6,364 nucleotides of DNA from Sphingomonadales bacterium. Lineage in GTDB: Bacteria; Pseudomonadota; Alphaproteobacteria; Sphingomonadales; Sphingomonadaceae. Numbering within the stretch: position 1 is the stretch's first letter; each line of letters begins with the position of its first letter. The notes under the pieces are model-generated. The model saw only the letters and a list, made by a program, of their open reading frames with translations. It ran no database searches and was not told the origin of the DNA. The translations under genes and the position numbers were made by a program. Positions 1 to 5,423 of the stretch are shown here, one piece after another. The DNA lies in NCBI GenBank assembly GCA_025360285.1, contig JANYCM010000293.1, positions 1-6,364 on the forward strand. Reading direction: 5' to 3'.

Positions 1-768
1 CACCACCTGCCGCAGCCGGGCGATTTCGGGGGCCAGCGACGGGCCGAGGCAGGTCCATGGCCGGCCGTCCGTGGCGATACGGCGCACGCTGGCGGGCAGG
101 GCGGTCAGCACCGGGTGGTTGAGCCAGTTCTGGTTGCTGGACATTTCGCCGGAATGATAGCGCGCGATGACAAGGATTTGCGGTGGTTTCATGAGCAGTC
201 GTTCAAGAGACAGCGGCCCGCGCGGCCCCGCTTGTTCGGTCAGCCCGGCATGCGCCAGATAGTCGGCGGCCAGGCCATCTGCCGCGGCGCTCAGCCCGCC
301 GCCGCTGACCAGCAGCGCCGGGCGGCCGGGCGGCACCGGCCCCAGCGCCTTGTTCATGGCGGCGATCGCCGCTTCGCCCGCCCCGGTGCGACCGAGCGCG
401 GCGGCGACGTGGCGGATATTGGCGCGCACATCCTCCAGCCGGTGCGGCTGCGGTATTTCGAGCACCGCCATGCCCAGCCGCCGCGCTGTCGCCGCCGCAT
501 TGGGATCGCCGCCGCTGGTCAGCACCAGATCAGGCGCCAGCCCCACCACATCGGTGACGCGGCCGCGATTGGTCGCCAGCCCGCGCGCCAGATCGGCAAG
601 CCGGGTTTCGCGCGGGTCGGCCCCCAGCCGGCTGACCGACACCAATTGGCCGGGGGCGGCCAGCAACAGCGCCAGTTCGTCGGCACACAGGTTGAGGCTG
701 GCGACCCGCGCCGGTGCCGCCGCTGCCGGGGCAGCAAGCAGCAGGGCGAGGGCCGCTAATAGTTTCAA
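1..768 (-). CDS. btuF: BtuF-like periplasmic cobalamin-binding protein of an ABC importer (3' end cut by window edge)
   Basis: This encodes a periplasmic substrate-binding protein of the BtuF/FepB type, expected to take B12 from the BtuB receptor and deliver it to an inner-membrane ABC importer. I read it by translating the minus strand: 256 codons are present and the frame is still open at base 1. Family BtuF proteins are about 260-280 residues, so little is missing. It begins MKLLAALALLLAAPAAAA, a signal peptide with likely cleavage near residue 18, then RVASLNLCADELALLLA, the usual first strand and helix of the fold. VVGLAPDLVLTSGGDPN and, near residues 236-243, RPWTCLGP are also typical. 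The start is TTG at 768, sharing the bases TTGA with the btuB stop, which suggests translational coupling; I see no in-frame ATG upstream and no strong ribosome binding site. Family assignment is firm. B12 as the ligand is inferred from the btuB neighbour and the upstream riboswitch, since siderophore-binding relatives look similar. Confidence 0.88.
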   Translation of the reverse strand, partial: MKLLAALALLLAAPAAAAPARVASLNLCADELALLLAAPGQLVSVSRLGADPRETRLADLARGLATNRGRVTDVVGLAPDLVLTSGGDPNAAATARRLGMAVLEIPQPHRLEDVRANIRHVAAALGRTGAGEAAIAAMNKALGPVPPGRPALLVSGGGLSAAADGLAADYLAHAGLTEQAGPRGPLSLERLLMKPPQILVIARYHSGEMSSNQNWLNHPVLTALPASVRRIATDGRPWTCLGPSLAPEIARLRQVV

Positions 769-2645
769 AGCCGGAACCGCACCCCGGCATGGGCGGTCAG
801 GCCCGGCGTGCGATAGGCGAAAACGTCCTGATACTGGCTGTCGAGGGCGTTTTCGATCCGGCCGGTCAGGTCGATCTTCGGCGTCACATGCCAGGCGGCG
901 CTGACGGTAAGCAGCGTGTAGGGCGCAAGGCGTACGGTAACGAAACGCGCGAAATCCGTGTCGCTGCGCGCCCCCGTAATCGCGGCGCTGGCGGCAAGAT
1001 CGAATAATGTGCTCGTCCAGCGTGCCGTCAGGCTGCCGGAATGGCGCGGCCGGCGCACTTCACGGACCTGCAAACCGGCCGCCACCGTCTGCTGGGTGGC
1101 ATCCAGATAGGCATAGGTTGCCGACAGCGTCAGGCCGTCCAGCGGCTTGGCGCTGGCGCTGGCTTCCAGCCCCTGGCGGCGGCTGTGGCCAGTGGCATTG
1201 GCGACGCCCGACAGGAAGGTTGTGCTGTTGAAGGTCGAAACAATCTCATTATCCAGCGAGGCGTGATACCAGGTGACATCGACCGCATAGCCGCCCCGCG
1301 CCCAGCCGGCTCCGGCATCCCAGCCGCGGCTGCGTTCGGGCTTCAGGTTGGGATTGCCGACGAAAAACCCCGGATAATAGCCGAAAAGATCATAAAAGGT
1401 CGGATCGGCAACGCCGCTGCCATAGCTGGCATGAAGCGTGAAGCCGGCGCCCGGCTTGACCGCGCCGGTGGCGCGCACTGTGGTCGAATCGGCAAAGCGG
1501 CTGTTCCAATCGCGACGTACCGCCAGCCCACCGCCCAGCCAGTCACCGGCATCGAGGCGATATTCGCCGACGAGACTGGTTTGCAGGCGGGAGCGATACT
1601 GATTGGAAAGGGCCGTGGGATCAGCGTCAATGCTTTCAAAGCGTTCGCGGTCGTGTTCCAGCGCGGCTGTCAACCGATGACGGGTGTCGCCAGCGGTGAA
1701 TGTAAGGCTCGTCTGGTAACGCAGCGTCGCCCGGCCGCCCTTTGACTGGTTTTCGAATACCCCGGCGGTGCGGTTGATATTGTTGGCATCGGTCAGCAGC
1801 GCCGAAACCTGCTGGGTCCAATGATCGTCGAACAGGCTGATGCCCGCTTGCGCTCGCAGCGCCAGTTGCTTTGTGCGGGTGACATAGGGCGCATCCTGCG
1901 ACACGCCGGTCGTATAGTTAAAGCCATCATATTCGCTGTTCGAATTGGTATAGCGGGCGACCAGCGAAACATCCGTATTTGCCGTAGGTTTGGTGATAAA
2001 CTTGCCATGCAGGGTGAGGTTTTCATAACCATCCCGGTCGCCGCCGGAATTGGAAATATCATAACCCTTGCTGGTCAGGAAACTCGCCTGGCCGCTGAGT
2101 GACGTGTCAGTCCCGCCGGTGCCGCCGCCGATGCCACCCCGGAACGTGCCCAGGGAGCCGCCTTCGGCTTCACCGTAAAGGCCCTTGTCACTGCGGCTGA
2201 GGATATTGATAACCCCGCCAACGGCTTCCGATCCCCATAGAGCTGATTGCGGACCGCGCAGGATTTCGATACGTTCGACGCCATCGGCAAGCAGGGTTTC
2301 ATAGCGGAATTCGCCCGATGAAGCGGGGTCGGTGACATCGATCCCATCGATGAAGGTCAGCGTATGGTTGGCTTCGGCACCGCGGATGCGGACCTGGGTC
2401 TGCGACCCCATCGGCCCCGACTGGCTGACGGCAACCGAGGGCGACAAGGTGAGATAGTCCTTGACCAGCGGCAGCGCTATTTGGCGCAGCGTTTCGGGCG
2501 GAATGACGGTCAAGGCAGTGCCGGACAGCGCCACCGGCACCGGTTCGCGGGAGGCGGTCACGGTCAGCGGCACGAGAAGATCGGCAACAATGATATCATC
2601 GGTGGTGGCCGGCAAAGCGGCGGCAGCAAGCAAGGCAATCAGCAT
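765..2645 (-). CDS. btuB: TonB-dependent vitamin B12 outer-membrane receptor BtuB
   Basis: This is a 626-residue TonB-dependent receptor that would bring cobalamin across the outer membrane using TonB/ExbBD energy. A hydrophobic signal sequence (MLIALLAAAALPA) is followed closely by a TonB-box-like segment, PLTVTASR (residues 26-33), as in BtuB-group receptors. The plug domain runs to about residue 150, with QVRIRGAEANHTLTFIDGI and the hallmark ERIEILRGPQSALWGSEAVGGVINI stretch (about 124-148). The rest is beta-barrel, with the NPNLKPERS region and a C-terminal strand ending VRFRL. The size fits BtuB (about 600-630). I chose ATG at 2645 because GAAGGGA lies 6 nt upstream. A GTG at 2666 would add MRTKGRN, giving a more basic signal-peptide n-region, but it lacks a good ribosome binding site and sits inside a stable hairpin. 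The cobalamin riboswitch upstream and btuF downstream support B12 rather than siderophore specificity. Confidence 0.93.
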   Translation of the reverse strand: MLIALLAAAALPATTDDIIVADLLVPLTVTASREPVPVALSGTALTVIPPETLRQIALPLVKDYLTLSPSVAVSQSGPMGSQTQVRIRGAEANHTLTFIDGIDVTDPASSGEFRYETLLADGVERIEILRGPQSALWGSEAVGGVINILSRSDKGLYGEAEGGSLGTFRGGIGGGTGGTDTSLSGQASFLTSKGYDISNSGGDRDGYENLTLHGKFITKPTANTDVSLVARYTNSNSEYDGFNYTTGVSQDAPYVTRTKQLALRAQAGISLFDDHWTQQVSALLTDANNINRTAGVFENQSKGGRATLRYQTSLTFTAGDTRHRLTAALEHDRERFESIDADPTALSNQYRSRLQTSLVGEYRLDAGDWLGGGLAVRRDWNSRFADSTTVRATGAVKPGAGFTLHASYGSGVADPTFYDLFGYYPGFFVGNPNLKPERSRGWDAGAGWARGGYAVDVTWYHASLDNEIVSTFNSTTFLSGVANATGHSRRQGLEASASAKPLDGLTLSATYAYLDATQQTVAAGLQVREVRRPRHSGSLTARWTSTLFDLAASAAITGARSDTDFARFVTVRLAPYTLLTVSAAWHVTPKIDLTGRIENALDSQYQDVFAYRTPGLTAHAGVRFRL

Positions 2646-2649
2646 GTTA

Positions 2650-2711
2650 CGTCCCTTCGTTCGCACCTGAACACAGGTGCGGGCGACAAAAGCCGCCGCA
2701 AACGAAGGACG
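2650..2711 (-). promoter_or_regulatory. Predicted SD-sequestering expression platform of the btuB riboswitch
   Basis: In the mRNA, CGUCCUUCGUU (2711-2701) can pair with AACGAAGGGACG (2661-2650), which includes the whole ribosome binding site: 11 base pairs with a single bulged G (2655). Inside the helix sit two adjacent hairpins. One is CGCACCUG-UGUU-CAGGUGCG (2681-2662, 8 bp). The other is GGCGGC-UUUU-GUCGCC (2697-2682, 6 bp with one G-U). Neither ends in a U-run, so control looks translational rather than by termination. GUUUGCG (2703-2697), at the apical edge of the long helix, is complementary to the L5 loop of the aptamer, as expected of an L5-L13 kissing loop. The pairings are read directly from the sequence; the switching mechanism is inferred from known cobalamin riboswitches. 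Confidence 0.6.
2652..2658 (-). promoter_or_regulatory. btuB ribosome binding site (decides the start)
   Basis: On the minus strand GAAGGGA precedes the ATG at 2645 with a 6-nt gap, the best Shine-Dalgarno match in this leader. It favours the ATG over the in-frame GTG at 2666. The same bases lie in one strand of a predicted helix with 2701-2711, so access to this site is probably what the upstream riboswitch controls. Confidence 0.75.
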
Positions 2712-2723
2712 CGAGGATTCGCG
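2710..2723 (-). promoter_or_regulatory. Small perfect hairpin between aptamer and expression platform
   Basis: CGCGA-AUCC-UCGCG on the minus-strand RNA forms a 5-bp stem with a tetraloop. It shares its last two bases (2710-2711) with the strand that pairs with the btuB ribosome binding site. It could therefore compete weakly with that helix, or simply stack beneath it. Its role is not established. Confidence 0.4.
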
Positions 2724-2770
2724 TTCCCGTTACATGCACCGCTGGACCCGGCAGGCATGGGACGACCGGG

Positions 2771-2947
2771 GACGGCAGGTTTCCTGGCTGGCGGCTCGAA
2801 CGCCTGGCTTCGCCTTCCCGGTTACCCAGTGGCATGTGAAGCAAGGCTCGCCGCTTACAGTTGCGGGCACAGCACCGGATTTGCACCGGCTTCCCTTTTA
2901 ACCATGCTTGCGCACGGCACCATCCGGGGATGTTGTTAGGCCGTGCG
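2771..2947 (-). ncRNA. Cobalamin riboswitch (adenosylcobalamin/B12-binding aptamer)
   Basis: This is a cis-acting RNA aptamer (Rfam Cobalamin type) at the head of the btuB-btuF transcript, which normally lowers expression when B12 is plentiful. All core elements are present in order on the minus strand. CGCACGGC/GCCGUGCG (2947-2940 with 2918-2911) forms an 8-bp outer stem. GGUUAAAAGGGAAGCC follows. CCGG-UGCAAAU-CCGG (2889-2875) is the P5/L5 hairpin. GCCCGCAACUGUAAGC is near-consensus, AUGCCACUGGG follows, and the B12 box GCCAGCCAGGAAACCUGCC ends near 2774. The start of btuB lies about 125 nt further on, leaving room for an expression platform. The exact 5' limit is approximate because I did not resolve the P1 helix. 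Confidence 0.95.
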
Positions 2948-2950
2948 GTT

Positions 2951-2976
2951 TGCGAGGGCAAGTCTTGCCATTCGCA
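2951..2976. promoter_or_regulatory. Near-perfect palindrome in the btuB/rpmE divergent region
   Basis: GGCAAG-T-CTTGCC (2957-2969) is a perfect 6-bp inverted repeat with a 1-nt centre. It is flanked by TGCGA (2951-2955) and TCGCA (2972-2976), which are also complementary, giving 11 paired positions with a small asymmetric interruption. It begins 4 nt beyond the outer stem of the riboswitch and overlaps the candidate -35 box of rpmE. It could be a protein operator or a hairpin at the 5' end of the btuB transcript; the sequence alone does not decide. Confidence 0.4.
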
Positions 2977-2993
2977 GCCGGGGCGGCTATGCG
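2965..2993 (+). promoter_or_regulatory. Candidate rpmE promoter
   Basis: TTGCCA (2965-2970, five of six matches to TTGACA) is followed after 17 nt by TATGCG (2988-2993), a weak -10 box. A start near 3000 would give a leader of about 48 nt carrying the 3008-3025 hairpin. Alphaproteobacterial -10 boxes are often poor, so this is only a reasonable candidate. I found no comparable promoter for btuB on the opposite strand. Confidence 0.3.
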
Positions 2994-3007
2994 CGCCGCT
3001 CTTTACA

Positions 3008-3025
3008 GGCTGGTCGGAACCAGCC
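3008..3025 (+). promoter_or_regulatory. Hairpin in the rpmE leader
   Basis: GGCTGGT-CGGA-ACCAGCC is a perfect 7-bp stem with a 4-nt loop, ending 22 nt before the rpmE ATG and 6 nt before its ribosome binding site AGGAAA (3032-3037). There is no U-run after it, so it is not an obvious terminator. Leader structures that bind L31 are known in other bacterial groups, so a role in autoregulation is possible but unproven here. Confidence 0.4.
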
Positions 3026-3047
3026 GCCGTTCAGGAAAGCCCTTGCC

Positions 3048-3284
3048 ATGAAGCCCGGAATTCACCCCGACTATCATCGTATCACCGTCAAGATGACCGA
3101 TGGCACCGAATATCAGACGCGTTCGACCTATGGCAAGGAAGGCGACACGTTGGCGCTTGATATCGATCCGACCTCGCACCCGGCCTGGGTTGGCGGCGCC
3201 GGCAAGATGCTTGATGCCGGTGGCCAGGTGGCGCGCTTCAACAAGCGCTTTTCGGGCTTTGGGCTGAAGAAGGCTGGCGAATAG
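3048..3284 (+). CDS. rpmE: 50S ribosomal protein L31 (cysteine-free form)
   Basis: This is ribosomal protein L31, a small component of the large ribosomal subunit that helps bridge it to the small subunit. The 78-residue product opens MKPGIHPDYHRITVKMTDGT, matching the family signature IHPxY near the N terminus, and carries GGQVARFNKRF near the C terminus, equivalent to GGRVDRFNKRF of E. coli L31. It has no cysteines, so it is the zinc-independent form, as is usual in alphaproteobacteria. The middle segment (about residues 38-48, DIDPTSHPAWV) replaces the zinc-ribbon portion. The ATG was chosen because AGGAAA lies 10 nt upstream and the family signature begins right at this methionine; the frame is open further upstream but without family similarity. 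It is divergent from the B12 operon and stands alone, converging on the GST-like gene 35 nt downstream. Confidence 0.95.
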   Translation: MKPGIHPDYHRITVKMTDGTEYQTRSTYGKEGDTLALDIDPTSHPAWVGGAGKMLDAGGQVARFNKRFSGFGLKKAGE

Positions 3285-3319
3285 TCCGGCCGGCCGGGGC
3301 ATGATGTGTCTCGGCCGTG

Positions 3320-3928
3320 TTACATTGCGGCGACTCTCAACTGTGCCTCGCGGCCCAGGCATGCCGCCAGCCACCGGGATACATTGGCGAATGGCGCCAG
3401 ATCGACCTTCAGCTTGGCGGCGTTTCGCAAGCCGCAGGCGACATTCAGGTCGGCTATCGTAAACCGTTCACTGCCAAGGTGAGCACGGCCGGCCAGTGCG
3501 GCATCGAGAAATCCAAGCCGTGTGGCCATGTTTTCGTTCGCCCTGGCGATGCGTGCGGCATCTTTGTCGGCTTCGGCCGTCTGAAAATGTTCGACGAACA
3601 GCGCCGTGATGAAGGGTTCTGTCTCGGTCGCCACCCAGAATGACCATTGCAGGCCGGCGGCCTGGCCGGCGCTGTCTGCCGGCCACAAGCCGCCGTCGCC
3701 ATATTGGCGCGCGAGATAGAGGTTGATCGCATAGGATTCCGAAACCTTTACGCTACCGTCAATCAGCAGCGGCACCTTGCCGCTTGGATTGATCGCCAGA
3801 TATTCGGGCGAACGACCGGAATTGTCGGCGTTGTGGACGTCTCGGCGTTCATAGGACAGGCCCAGTTCTTCCAACGCCCACATACATCGTGCCGCTCGTG
3901 ATCCGACACCGCCATAAATTGTGATCAT
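3320..3928 (-). CDS. Glutathione S-transferase family protein
   Basis: This 202-residue cytosolic protein has the full two-domain GST layout and would use glutathione to conjugate, reduce or isomerise an electrophile; the substrate is unknown. The thioredoxin-like N-terminal domain (1-75) begins MITIYGGVGSRAARCMWALEELG and contains NPSGKVPLL with cis-proline P53, followed by VSESYAINLYL, where E64-S65 should hold the gamma-glutamyl group of glutathione. The helical C-terminal domain has LGSERFTIADLNVA, whose T157-xx-D160 is the conserved N-capping box of GST folding. There is no cysteine at position 10; S10 is the likeliest catalytic residue. ATG at 3928 was chosen because the GST fold starts exactly there and AAGG lies about 9 nt upstream. 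The frame stays open to 4066, but that extension is translated from a palindromic repeat and is not credible. It converges on rpmE and diverges from the methyltransferase operon. Confidence 0.9.
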   Translation of the reverse strand: MITIYGGVGSRAARCMWALEELGLSYERRDVHNADNSGRSPEYLAINPSGKVPLLIDGSVKVSESYAINLYLARQYGDGGLWPADSAGQAAGLQWSFWVATETEPFITALFVEHFQTAEADKDAARIARANENMATRLGFLDAALAGRAHLGSERFTIADLNVACGLRNAAKLKVDLAPFANVSRWLAACLGREAQLRVAAM

Positions 3929-3980
3929 CTGCGGTAGCCTTGTTGCAGCGTGGCGTCGCCGTTGGCGTGTTGCGCGTGGT

Positions 3981-4073
3981 TTAGAGCGTGATGACATCAG
4001 ATAGCACCACCGCGATTGCCCTTCGGGCAACCCCTTCGGGGCGGCGATCCTATCTGATGTCATCACGCTCTAA
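3981..4073. repeat. 93-bp palindromic intergenic element (REP/MITE-like)
   Basis: Two perfect 24-bp inverted arms, starting TTAGAGCGTGATGACATCAG at 3981 and ending with its complement at 4073, enclose a 45-bp centre. The centre contains two adjacent tight hairpins: TTGCCC-TTC-GGGCAA (4016-4030) and CCCC-TTC-GGGG (4031-4041). The whole can fold as a long stem topped by a branched head on either strand. It codes for nothing credible. The TTAGAGC/GCTCTAA ends resemble dispersed palindromes that I recall from alphaproteobacterial genomes (TTAGAGCATGATC type), so a multicopy, non-autonomous element is the likeliest reading. TA at both ends is compatible with a TA-duplicating insertion but does not prove one. 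It lies 52 bp upstream of the GST start and 206 bp upstream of the methyltransferase start. Confidence 0.8.
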
Positions 4074-4279
4074 TCGAACGCGCTCGAACGTAACGCGCCG
4101 GTAGTCGTTGTTCAGCGATTGTTGCGGCCTGCCCGAAAGGCGGGCAAAATAAGCAATGGTGCCAAATGCCACGGGCCAAATTCGGTTGGACGTGACCGCA
4201 ATCCGGTCAAGGCCGGGGCCGGGGCTGTGCGGTAGGGCAAAGCCGCTAAGTTTCCGATCCCACATGGTCGGAACAGTTT
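4074..4279. promoter_or_regulatory. Presumed regulatory region upstream of the methyltransferase operon
   Basis: About 200 bp without a credible gene. It contains TCGAACG twice, 10 bp apart (4074-4080 and 4084-4090), and two inverted repeats with 6-bp arms and 5-bp spacers: TGCCCG/CGGGCA (4130-4146) and TGACCG/CGGTCA (4193-4209). I could not identify a convincing -35/-10 pair. The sequence before the methyltransferase ATG (GGAAC, 4270-4274) is a poor ribosome binding site. Confidence 0.4.
4193..4209. promoter_or_regulatory. Operator-like inverted repeat TGACCG-N5-CGGTCA
   Basis: Perfect 6-bp arms around CAATC, centred about 79 bp upstream of the methyltransferase ATG. The 17-bp layout is the size commonly bound by dimeric repressors such as the TetR, GntR or MarR families. 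No regulator gene is visible in the window, so the binding protein is unknown. Confidence 0.35.
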
Positions 4280-5395
4280 ATGGAAGCCCAGTATCAGCAC
4301 GCGCTGCTGTCGCGCCCCACGGCGGACGAGCGGGGCCGTGAGCATTTCATCGCAGCGATGCGGCGCTTTCTGATCACCGATGCCTATGCCGGCAATGAAA
4401 CGGCGTATCGGGCGCGCCAGGTGCCGGATTTCATACGGGCGCATGGTCGGCCGCCGGCGAGCTATCTGGAAGTCAAGCAGGCGATGGCCGGCGATCCCTA
4501 TTATCGCGGCTTTTCGCTGCTCAACCGCGCCACCCAGGAATTGCTGTGGGACACGGTTGCCGAAAGTATCGAGCGGCAGATGCCGGCGTTGATGGAAACC
4601 GCCAGGTCATTGCCGGCGGCGGGTGGTTCGCTGACGATCGATCCGGATTTCGAATTGCCGGCCTATGCCCGCAAGGTTGATATCCATGTGATGCCCGGCA
4701 GCTTTCATACAGCGCTGGGGGCGGATGATTGCTTCGCCGGGGCGGTCTATGATCGCGGCGTCTATCTGTATGCCTATGGCGGGCTTGGCGCCGATAATGC
4801 GGCGCTGGGCCAGGGCACCGTCGATGTCATCCGCGAACGCTTTCCCCGCTTTGTACCCAGCCGCATTCTCGACATGGGCTGCGGTGCCGGGATGTCCACC
4901 CACCCGCTGGCCGCGGCCTGGCCCGCGGCGGAGATTCAGGCGATCGACATAGCGGCGCCGATGCTGCGTTATGCCCACGCCCGGTCCGAGGCGATGCAGG
5001 TGCCGATTCAGTATTCGCAGCAGAATGCCGGCCGCACCAATTTCGCCGATGGCAGCTTTGATCTTGTCGTCTCGAACCTGCTGCTGCACGAAATTCCGCA
5101 AAGCCTGACGCGGCAGATCATCAAGGAATGCCACCGCCTGCTGCGGCCGGGCGGCGTGATGATCCACAATGATCTCGTCGGGTGGCCGACCGATCCGTTC
5201 CAGCAATTCATGGCGGAATGGAACGCCCATCATAATAATGAACCGTTCGAGCGCGGCAGCGGCACCATCGATTGGCACGCCGCATGCACGGCGGCGGGTT
5301 TTGGCGCCGACGACATTTTCCGGCAACCGGTCGTCGCCGCCTATATGTCCGAACAACTGGGTCACGTGGGTTATCGCGGCGCTGTCCGCCGCTGA
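4280..5395 (+). CDS. Class I SAM-dependent methyltransferase with an unrecognised N-terminal region
   Basis: This 371-residue soluble protein should transfer a methyl group from S-adenosylmethionine to a small molecule. The catalytic Rossmann domain fills the second half. Motif I is ILDMGCGAG (196-204), D223 in QAIDIAAPML is the acidic residue after strand 2, FDLVVSNLLLHEI (D261) is motif II, and LLRPGGVMIHNDL (about 287-299) is the post-motif strand, all as in UbiE/Methyltransf_11 enzymes. The first roughly 190 residues are mostly helical and charged (RRFLITDAYAGNETAYRARQ) and I do not recognise them; they may form a lid or substrate domain. The ATG is forced: an in-frame TAA at 4247 leaves no other start. 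The FAD oxidoreductase begins 28 nt after the stop, so the two are probably cotranscribed and act on the same pathway. Whether the product is a cofactor, a catabolic intermediate or a secondary metabolite cannot be told. There are no membrane segments. Confidence 0.85.
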   Translation: MEAQYQHALLSRPTADERGREHFIAAMRRFLITDAYAGNETAYRARQVPDFIRAHGRPPASYLEVKQAMAGDPYYRGFSLLNRATQELLWDTVAESIERQMPALMETARSLPAAGGSLTIDPDFELPAYARKVDIHVMPGSFHTALGADDCFAGAVYDRGVYLYAYGGLGADNAALGQGTVDVIRERFPRFVPSRILDMGCGAGMSTHPLAAAWPAAEIQAIDIAAPMLRYAHARSEAMQVPIQYSQQNAGRTNFADGSFDLVVSNLLLHEIPQSLTRQIIKECHRLLRPGGVMIHNDLVGWPTDPFQQFMAEWNAHHNNEPFERGSGTIDWHAACTAAGFGADDIFRQPVVAAYMSEQLGHVGYRGAVRR

Positions 5396-5423
5396 AGCCG
5401 CGCATCACAACAGAAAGAATCTC

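Noticed and set aside
115..759. Plus-strand 214-codon open frame opposite btuF
   Set aside because: The product is Arg/Gln/His-rich low-complexity sequence typical of antisense frames in GC-rich DNA; the opposite strand carries a clear BtuF-like protein.
1041..1745. Plus-strand 234-codon open frame inside btuB
   Set aside because: It is fully antisense to an unambiguous TonB-dependent receptor and shows no family motifs.
2662..2697. Tandem hairpins before btuB considered as a riboswitch-controlled intrinsic terminator
   Set aside because: Neither hairpin is followed by a U-tract; the U residues are in the loop of one hairpin. SD masking explains the layout better.
2364..2939. Plus-strand open frame across the riboswitch
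   Set aside because: It is antisense to conserved aptamer RNA and the btuB 5' end; no protein similarity is recognised.
3286..3297. CCGGCCGGCCGG palindrome between rpmE and the GST gene, considered as a bidirectional terminator
   Set aside because: There is no U-run on either side and the palindrome has no loop, so it does not fit an intrinsic terminator; the 35-bp convergent gap shows no other terminator.
3929..4066. 46-residue N-terminal extension of the GST frame
   Set aside because: It is translated through the palindromic repeat, is Arg-rich and lies outside the GST fold, which begins exactly at the ATG at 3928.
4050..4444. Short minus-strand frames (4050-4265 and 4112-4444) upstream of and overlapping the methyltransferase
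   Set aside because: No ribosome binding sites or motifs; they cover presumed promoter DNA and the 5' end of a better supported gene.
4607..5365. Minus-strand 252-codon open frame inside the methyltransferase gene
   Set aside because: Antisense to a gene with intact SAM-binding motifs; its product has no recognisable domain and antisense-like composition.
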